From: DATKMG01 sp035541995
Lineage (GTDB): Bacteria > Acidobacteriota > Terriglobia > Versatilivoradales > Versatilivoraceae
Direction: 5' to 3'
Length of the DNA: 10,540 bases
Assembly: GCA_035541995.1 (NCBI GenBank)
Contig: DATKMG010000681.1
Coordinates: 1-10,540, forward strand
How positions within the stretch are numbered: the stretch's first letter is position 1; each line of letters opens with the position of its first letter. Below are positions 6,043 to 10,540 of this stretch, one piece after another. The notes below the pieces were generated by a model. The model did no database searches. It had not been told where the DNA came from and saw only the letters and a list, made by a program, of their open reading frames with translations. Made by a program: the position numbers and the translations under genes.

Positions 6043-6912
6043 TCACTTCTTTCCAATGTATCTTTCAATCAACAATCTCAGCTTATCCTTTGTACCTGGC
6101 GGAATAGTGGCAGGATCGGTGAGGATGGCTGATTTCAGGGCCGAACCACACTTGCATTCACGGCTTCCATCCAACCTTAAAAGTGTGGCGCGAATCAAAT
6201 CTTGCGCGTTCTTGCTGTTTTGAATCAATACCGAGACGATCTGGTCGACCGTTACGGCATCGTGATCAGGATGCCAGCAGTCATAATCGGTCACAAGGGC
6301 TAACGTGGCATAGCAAATCTCTGCTTCGCGAGCCAGTTTAGCTTCTTGGAGGTTTGTCATCCCGATGATGTCCATCCCCCAACTGCGGTACACATTTGAT
6401 TCTGCAAGAGTGGAGAAAGCTGGCCCTTCCATACATAGATAAGTCCCCCCCATCTTAACTCGGACCTTCAGCCCTTCTCCGCATTTGCCCAATATCTTAG
6501 CAAGTCTGGTGCAGACAGGATGTGCAAAACTGATATGCACGACCAGGCCGTCTCCAAAGAATGTGGAGGCACGGCCGCGTGTCCGGTCATAGAATTGATC
6601 GGGGATCAAAATGTCGAGGGGCCTGTGTTCTTCTTTCAACGAACCGACCGCACTGGCTGAGATAATCTGTTCTACCCCGAGTTTCTTCATGCCGTAAATA
6701 TTGGCACGAAAATTGATTTCTGAAGGAAGAAGGCGATGCCCACGGCCATGCCGCGCAAGAAACGCGACTCGCTTCCCTTCGAGGCCACCGACAATGAACC
6801 GATCGGATGGAGATCCGAAGGGAGTGTCGACGGTGACCTCTTCGATTCCACTCAATCCTTCCATCTGGTAAAGGCCGCTGCCTCCAATGATTCCGATGCT
6901 GATCCTGTCCAA
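6043..6912 (-). CDS. mtnP: S-methyl-5'-thioadenosine phosphorylase
   Basis: Cytosolic enzyme of 289 residues that splits 5'-methylthioadenosine (by-product of polyamine or acyl-homoserine-lactone synthesis) with phosphate into adenine and 5-methylthioribose-1-phosphate. Visible motifs: 'IGIIGGSGLY' (6-15), 'ARHGRGHRLLPSEINFRANI' (53-72, phosphate site with Arg54/His55), 'MEGPAFSTLAES' (161-172), 'GMTNLQEAKLAREAE' (184-198) and 'TDYDCW' (208-213), whose aspartates mark preference for 6-aminopurines. Usual MTAPs read EGPQFSTRAES and GMTNLPEAK; Ala165, Leu169 and Gln189 are departures. The frame stays open to 7047, but that part overlaps the methyltransferase. TTG 6912 is chosen because it gives the family N-terminus (M-D-R-I-S-I-G) and follows a perfect ribosome site. 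It starts 17 bases after the methyltransferase stop. Other mtn genes of the salvage route are not in the window. Confidence 0.93.
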   Translation of the reverse strand: MDRISIGIIGGSGLYQMEGLSGIEEVTVDTPFGSPSDRFIVGGLEGKRVAFLARHGRGHRLLPSEINFRANIYGMKKLGVEQIISASAVGSLKEEHRPLDILIPDQFYDRTRGRASTFFGDGLVVHISFAHPVCTRLAKILGKCGEGLKVRVKMGGTYLCMEGPAFSTLAESNVYRSWGMDIIGMTNLQEAKLAREAEICYATLALVTDYDCWHPDHDAVTVDQIVSVLIQNSKNAQDLIRATLLRLDGSRECKCGSALKSAILTDPATIPPGTKDKLRLLIERYIGKK

Positions 6913-6915
6913 ATG

Positions 6916-6923
6916 ACCTCCTT
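6916..6923 (-). promoter_or_regulatory. Shine-Dalgarno AAGGAGGT that fixes the mtnP TTG start
   Basis: Full-length anti-16S match, 3 bases from TTG 6912, in the 17-base gap after the methyltransferase stop. The spacing is short but the match is perfect. Confidence 0.75.
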
Positions 6924-6929
6924 GCCGTT

Positions 6930-7514
6930 TCAGTTTGGAACTTGGAATCGGGGGCTGTCTTTTACAGCCTCGTAGGTGACCCGGATCTCCCGTGCCCGAA
7001 ACTGGAATGCAAGGTACTCTTCCCAGAATCGGCGAAGGAAGCGCCATCTGCGATGAATGTTTACAGCATTAATCAGCCATTCAATTCCAAGCAAGCGCCA
7101 AAGCCTGAGCATTGTAATCCGATTTGAGACAATGCGGAATCTTGCCGAACCAGTGTAATAAGTTGACGGGTGCCCCATTTCAAAATACTCAAAGCTCTGG
7201 GCACTGAGATGCCATCTGTGGGTTGGGTCTCGCCAGGAGCCCGTGTAGGTGTAGTGGGGAGTAGTGACAAAGACGTGGGCTCCCGGCTTGGCTATCCGAT
7301 GAAGCTCAGCCAAGAAGGCAAGCACGTTCTCTACATGTTCAATGACGTGCCGAGCATGAATCTCGTCGAAGCTACTTGTTTCCAGAGGGTAGGGGTACCT
7401 GTTGAGGTCGTGAACCACGTCGACCCCTTCACCTTCAATACGATCCAGACCCACAGCGCCGGGCACTTTCCTGCGCCCACAACCGACGTCTAGAACGCGT
7501 TTATTATTGACCAC
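6930..7514 (-). CDS. Class I SAM-dependent methyltransferase (Methyltransf_11-like), start uncertain
   Basis: With the GTG start at 7514 the protein has 194 residues. Motif I 'VLDVGCG' is at 7-13, followed by 'VGLDRI' (21-26, acidic end of strand 2), 'FDEIHARHVIEHVEN' (49-63) and 'ELHRIAKPGAHVFVTTPH' (70-87), the normal Rossmann methyltransferase order. The middle, 'GSWRDPTHRWHLSAQSFEYF' (92-111), is common in small methyltransferases found with surface-polysaccharide genes, but no substrate can be assigned. The C-terminal part is rich in Arg and Trp. The start is problematic: the frame is open to GTG 7625 and beyond, but codons upstream of about 7540 are REPIN sequence, there is no ATG in frame near motif I, and GTG 7514 has no good ribosome site. 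The original start may have been changed by the repeat insertion. The stop lies 17 bases before mtnP. Confidence 0.8.
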   Translation of the reverse strand: MVNNKRVLDVGCGRRKVPGAVGLDRIEGEGVDVVHDLNRYPYPLETSSFDEIHARHVIEHVENVLAFLAELHRIAKPGAHVFVTTPHYTYTGSWRDPTHRWHLSAQSFEYFEMGHPSTYYTGSARFRIVSNRITMLRLWRLLGIEWLINAVNIHRRWRFLRRFWEEYLAFQFRAREIRVTYEAVKDSPRFQVPN

Positions 7515-7540
7515 GTCTTTACTGAGAATACCCGTTTTAA

Positions 7541-7626
7541 TGTGGGAGCAGCGCGCGTGACCGCTGTCACCCTGCGCGGCGACCTCCTGGTTTAAACTGA
7601 TCGCCGCTCGGAGATCGGCTCCCACA
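7541..7626. repeat. REPIN-like inverted pair with GTGGGAGC heads
   Basis: TGTGGGAGC (7541-7549) is exactly mirrored by GCTCCCACA (7618-7626), and CGGCGA (7577-7582) by TCGCCG (7601-7606), around a centre containing GTTTAAAC. Each half thus reads head GTGGGAGC, a variable hairpin, then CGGCGA. The left half carries its own stem, GTGAC (7557-7561) with GTCAC (7566-7570), extended by GCGC/GCGC (7553-7556 with 7574-7577). The right half, read on minus, has GCCG and CGGC flanking a short loop. The head resembles the GTGGGAGC REP heads of Pseudomonas and Xanthomonadaceae (recalled, not searched). It fills most of the gap between the FGE-fold gene and the methyltransferase and overlaps the latter's open frame. 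Confidence 0.7.
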
Positions 7627-7688
7627 TGGGCTCTTCAAGAAAAGTGGAGCCAAGATGATGACCACCACTAGCCCGCGCACCCGGAGAT

Positions 7689-9344
7689 TCATCGCTCGCT
7701 GCGCGCACAGCGGAAACCTACGGTTTGCAGGGACTGCTCAGCTGGAATGCCCGTCCGCACCAAGCATCGAGAGCCACGGATCCCGCTGGAGGAGTGCCCC
7801 CCGCGAACGACTCTAGGACCCGCAGCTCCAAGCTCCTCTCGCCCATCCGATGCTTTATAGGGATAAGGTTTGAAGAGGCTGCCGGTCCATTCAGCAGCAT
7901 TCCCCGTCAAATCAAAGGCCCCAAATCCGCTGGGAGGATAGCTGCCTACCGAAGTCAGCTTTCCTGTCTCGGTGTTCGCCTTTCTGGGATCGTATGAATT
8001 GCCGTAGGCATACAGGGTTGAGTTCGGGCCCTTGGCAGCCCGTTCCCATTCTGGTTCGGTTGGAAGCCGTTTACCAACCCATCGGGCATATGCCAACGCG
8101 TCCTGCCAGCTCACTTCAGCGACCGGATACTTTTCGAACCCTTTCGGGTAGACCTTTCCGGTCCAATAATGAGGATACTGATGCCCTGTAGCATCACAAA
8201 ACTGCTTGTACTCCAGGTTAGTCACCTCGTATCGGTCGAGATAAAAGGCCTCCACCATCACACGGTTAACCGGCTTTTCGGCGTCGTTAGGATCATCTGA
8301 ACCCAAGGTTACAATACCGGCCGGAATCAGGATCATCCCTTCCACTTCCCGAGTTGGTTCGAGGCTTGGGGGCAGCGCAACGGTAGACCTGTTGATAGTG
8401 GGCTCAGCTCTTTCGCTGGCAACTTCCTTCGGCGTCGAGTCAGTCTTAGGTCGCCGATAGACGACATTGTCTTGCTCGCTACCAACTTGGATGTTCTCCA
8501 TTGTTGAGTCTCTTGTCGCAGCGTGTGAAGTCGACGACGCGGGTCCAGATTCCTTCCGCGGAGAGCCTCTCTGAATGAGGTGCGGCCGTGGGCCTTCGGG
8601 TTCCTCGCCCTCTTCTTCGTCGCCAGCTTGCTTATCCGTGGCTCCTGTTCCACCCTTGCTTCTTGGGTCAGAAACGGGGAGGGAAGAAGCAGACCCACTG
8701 CTCTTGGCACTTGCTGGTGAAGTCGCCGCAGAGCGAACAGGTTGGGCGGGCGCCGCTTCTGACTGGGTTTCGCCCTCAGCTTTAGTCAGCAGAACCTGAT
8801 TTTTCTTTTTCGCTTCTTCCACCCGTTGCACGTAGCCTTGGGCCTGCATTGTATAGACCCGATCAGCTGTTGATGTTAGTAAAGAATAGGTTACAGTCAC
8901 ATCAATTGTCCGGCCTTCGGCAAGTTCGATCTTGGAACAAACCCCTGTAAAATATAAGCTCTTTTGAATAGGAGCTTCCTTCAGCTGTGAGTCGGGCAAG
9001 TCAAAGAGCCTGGCAAAATAACGGCCATTCTTATCCAGTGAAACAACAAGAAATCTTCGGCTCTTGCCTTCAACCTTCAGAAAATCTCCTTTGCCGTAGA
9101 TCAACTTGTCGTATAACTCCAATCGACCGGCCTGCCGAATGTCCGAGAGCTTCGTCTCGACAGAAGCCAGATACTCCGGAGTCAATTCGCTGTCACTTGC
9201 GGAAAGAGAGGAACCAGGGAGAAGCAAGAAAACAACGAACAACTCGCCCAACAGCCAGAAGTACGGGCACCAAGAATGATTATGCCCATCTGGATTGGTT
9301 GTCATATTGGTTTCATGTTCCCGAGTCCAGTACCGGGAACTCAT
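7689..9344 (-). CDS. Secreted or membrane-anchored protein with C-terminal FGE/SUMF1 (formylglycine-generating-enzyme fold) domain
   Basis: Protein of 551 residues from ATG 9344. Residues 1-25 are polar and basic, then a hydrophobic stretch 'YFWLLGELFVVFLLLPG' (28-44) and 'SSLSA' suggest a signal peptide cut near 49, or an anchor. Residues about 50-180 form a small domain I do not recognise, with many beta-like stretches. About 180-330 is a low-complexity Ser/Ala/Pro/Glu/Lys linker with an acidic run near 'DEEEGEEPEGP'. The FGE fold occupies 333-551: 'MILIPAG', 'YLDRYEVTNLEYKQFC', 'PVAEVSWQDALAYARWVGKR', 'LPTEPEWERAAKG', 'DLTGNAAEWT' and 'RVVRGGHSSS'. The two active-site cysteines of true FGE are Ser520 and Ser525, so sulfatase activation is unlikely; many family members act as binding or iron-dependent oxidase modules instead. 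The start overlaps the hemW stop as TAATG; Met14 (9305) is an alternative start. The frame upstream to 9425 is inside hemW. Confidence 0.82.
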   Translation of the reverse strand: MSSRYWTREHETNMTTNPDGHNHSWCPYFWLLGELFVVFLLLPGSSLSASDSELTPEYLASVETKLSDIRQAGRLELYDKLIYGKGDFLKVEGKSRRFLVVSLDKNGRYFARLFDLPDSQLKEAPIQKSLYFTGVCSKIELAEGRTIDVTVTYSLLTSTADRVYTMQAQGYVQRVEEAKKKNQVLLTKAEGETQSEAAPAQPVRSAATSPASAKSSGSASSLPVSDPRSKGGTGATDKQAGDEEEGEEPEGPRPHLIQRGSPRKESGPASSTSHAATRDSTMENIQVGSEQDNVVYRRPKTDSTPKEVASERAEPTINRSTVALPPSLEPTREVEGMILIPAGIVTLGSDDPNDAEKPVNRVMVEAFYLDRYEVTNLEYKQFCDATGHQYPHYWTGKVYPKGFEKYPVAEVSWQDALAYARWVGKRLPTEPEWERAAKGPNSTLYAYGNSYDPRKANTETGKLTSVGSYPPSGFGAFDLTGNAAEWTGSLFKPYPYKASDGREELGAAGPRVVRGGHSSSGIRGSRCLVRTGIPAEQSLQTVGFRCARSER

Positions 9345-10540
9345 TATCGAGAAAGAAACTCGGCGAATACCTCGTTGGAAAGCAGGCAGCCACTGGGGGT
9401 CAAGCGAACCCTTTCCGAGTTGCATTCCAGTAGACCACCCTCCCGGAGATGTGCAATTGGGGTGCTGAAGCGTTCATAAAAGTCAAAACCAAATCGGGTT
9501 TTGAAATCTATAAGGTTAAGTCCCCCCATCAAACGTAATCCGAGAAAAATGGCTTCTTCCTGTATTTCCTGGTCGCTCAACTGGTAAACGCAGTCAACTG
9601 CTTCACCATCGTGATTAATTCGTTCAATGTATCTCCGCGGATTTCTTTCGCTCCCCCAACGTTTTCCCGCCAAATAGGAGAAAGCGCTGCATCCGAATCC
9701 CAGAAATGGCTGGTCTGTCCAGTACTTCAGGTTATGCCGCGATTCGCAGCCTGATCTGGCAAAATTAGAAATCTCATACTGGAGGTACCCGGTTGCCATG
9801 AATTGCCGGACCGCCTCTGAATAAAATTGAACTACCAGTTCCTCAGCAGGGAGTTCAGCAACGGCATAGGACCTCGCAACTGGACCGCTTGCATTATCGG
9901 ATTGGGAGTAAATCTTCCCGAACACCGTGTTTGGGTGGAGTTCGAGCAGATACATAGAGATGTGTTCCGGAGCCAAACGACGGCTCATGTTTAGGGTCTC
10001 CTGCCAATCGCTGAGGGATTGTCCCGGGAGGCCTGCAATGATATCGACGTTGATGTTCGAGAACCCGGCCTGGCGGAGCAGGTCAAAGGTGGCAAGCCCA
10101 TCTTCTACGCTGTGACTTCGGCCCATTTTTTCGAGCAGGTGGTCCTGGAAGGCCTGGATGCCGATGCTGACCCGATTGACCCCGGCTTCTTTGTACTGGC
10201 GGATTTTCTCAGAATCAACGCTGCCGGGGTTTACCTCCAGAGTTACCTCGACTTCTGTTGAAACGGTAAAGGCTCCGCGGACGACCCGCATGATTTCATA
10301 GATCCGGCGGGCCTCGAGAGTAGAAGGTGTTCCCCCACCGAAATAGATAGAGTCCACGACGAGCGGGCTAATCAAGGCGGGGCGTATCTGGACCCTTCGC
10401 AATACCTGATCAGTCTGCTGAATCTCTTTTTTCAGCGCATCAACATATGGATTGATCCATGTCTCCAGGAAGGGGCCGGAGACGAAGTCACAGTAGTGGC
10501 ACTTGGTTTGGCAAAAGGGGATGTGGAGGTAAACACCTAG
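9344..10540 (-). CDS. hemW: HemW-type radical SAM protein (heme chaperone), 5' partial
   Basis: The frame runs through the right edge; only the first few codons are missing. The first visible residues are L-G-V-Y-L-H-I-P-F-C, and the [4Fe-4S] radical-SAM motif C-Q-T-K-C-H-Y-C follows, in the visible residues 10-17, continued by D-F as in HemW rather than by x-C as in coproporphyrinogen oxidase HemN. 'GGGTPS' (about 68-73) is the SAM-binding loop, and 'HNLKYW' (about 269-274) is the HNxxYW heme-binding motif that marks HemW. Nearly 400 residues are visible, which matches the family. HemW binds heme and is thought to insert it into respiratory enzymes; it has often been mis-annotated as oxygen-independent coproporphyrinogen III oxidase. 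TTG 10402 is an internal codon, not the start. The stop overlaps the start of the FGE-fold gene. Confidence 0.93.
   Translation of the reverse strand, partial: LGVYLHIPFCQTKCHYCDFVSGPFLETWINPYVDALKKEIQQTDQVLRRVQIRPALISPLVVDSIYFGGGTPSTLEARRIYEIMRVVRGAFTVSTEVEVTLEVNPGSVDSEKIRQYKEAGVNRVSIGIQAFQDHLLEKMGRSHSVEDGLATFDLLRQAGFSNINVDIIAGLPGQSLSDWQETLNMSRRLAPEHISMYLLELHPNTVFGKIYSQSDNASGPVARSYAVAELPAEELVVQFYSEAVRQFMATGYLQYEISNFARSGCESRHNLKYWTDQPFLGFGCSAFSYLAGKRWGSERNPRRYIERINHDGEAVDCVYQLSDQEIQEEAIFLGLRLMGGLNLIDFKTRFGFDFYERFSTPIAHLREGGLLECNSERVRLTPSGCLLSNEVFAEFLSR

Noticed and set aside
6913..7047. N-terminal extension of mtnP to an upstream start
   Set aside because: It overlaps the methyltransferase 3' end, and the extra residues are unlike any MTAP; TTG 6912 has a perfect Shine-Dalgarno sequence.
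7628..7651. Small inverted repeat GGCTC/GAGCC beside the second REPIN
   Set aside because: It is a 5-bp stem with a 13-base loop and no T-run; it could be chance or an edge of the repeat, and is not enough for a terminator call.
9345..9425. N-terminal extension of the FGE-fold gene into hemW
   Set aside because: These codons are the conserved C-terminal end of hemW on the same strand in another frame; the TAATG start at 9344 gives a sensible signal-like N-terminus.
8987..9433. Long plus-strand open frame opposite the FGE-fold and hemW genes
   Set aside because: It is antisense to two well-supported genes and shows no recognisable motif or ribosome site; it is a shadow frame.

Overview
This is a bacterial chromosomal window with intermediate GC content. 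Several genes use TTG or GTG starts preceded by strong Shine-Dalgarno sequences. The seven right-hand genes are packed head to tail on the minus strand. I see no phage, plasmid, insertion-sequence transposase, CRISPR, rRNA or tRNA. The gene mix (TMTC/PMT-like GT-C protein, MTA phosphorylase next to a PfkB sugar kinase, HemW next to an FGE-fold lipoprotein-like secreted protein) makes me lean towards an Acidobacteriota-like or related Gram-negative heterotroph, but that taxonomic guess is weak.

Left part, plus strand (1-3493). The window opens inside a polytopic GT-C-type membrane protein (1-1362). A short cytosolic beta-class carbonic anhydrase follows (1486-2079). After a 223-base spacer that carries a long imperfect hairpin (2145-2194) comes a two-TM membrane sensor-like protein (2303-3493). 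It has a periplasmic Cache-like domain, a HAMP-like region, a coiled coil and what looks like a histidine-kinase DHp helical pair that has lost the phospho-accepting His and the ATPase domain. This gene converges on the minus-strand block; the 106-base gap (3494-3599) shows no convincing terminator.

Right part, minus strand, reading from 10540 down to 3600: hemW (5' end outside the window), a secreted FGE/SUMF1-fold protein overlapping hemW by TAATG, a short SAM-dependent methyltransferase, mtnP (S-methyl-5'-thioadenosine phosphorylase), a PfkB-family sugar kinase, a dapF homologue and a YjbQ/UPF0047 protein. The last three are translationally coupled (pfkB/dapF by TAATG, dapF/yjbQ by an 11-17 base overlap). 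mtnP starts 17 bases after the methyltransferase stop. The block therefore looks like one long operon or two operons, interrupted only by two gaps, and each gap is occupied by a palindromic REPIN-like element (5879-5972 and 7541-7626).

The most notable points are these. (1) The DapF homologue has serine at both positions where diaminopimelate epimerases carry their two catalytic cysteines, and it sits in a purine/sugar salvage context rather than a lysine one. (2) Two different REPIN-like paired palindromes lie in the same operon. One has clear GTAG heads and compensatory differences in its stems; the other overlaps the 5' end of the methyltransferase reading frame. (3) The kinase-less, His-less DHp-type sensor is unusual. 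(4) The hairpin leader ahead of that sensor is unexplained.
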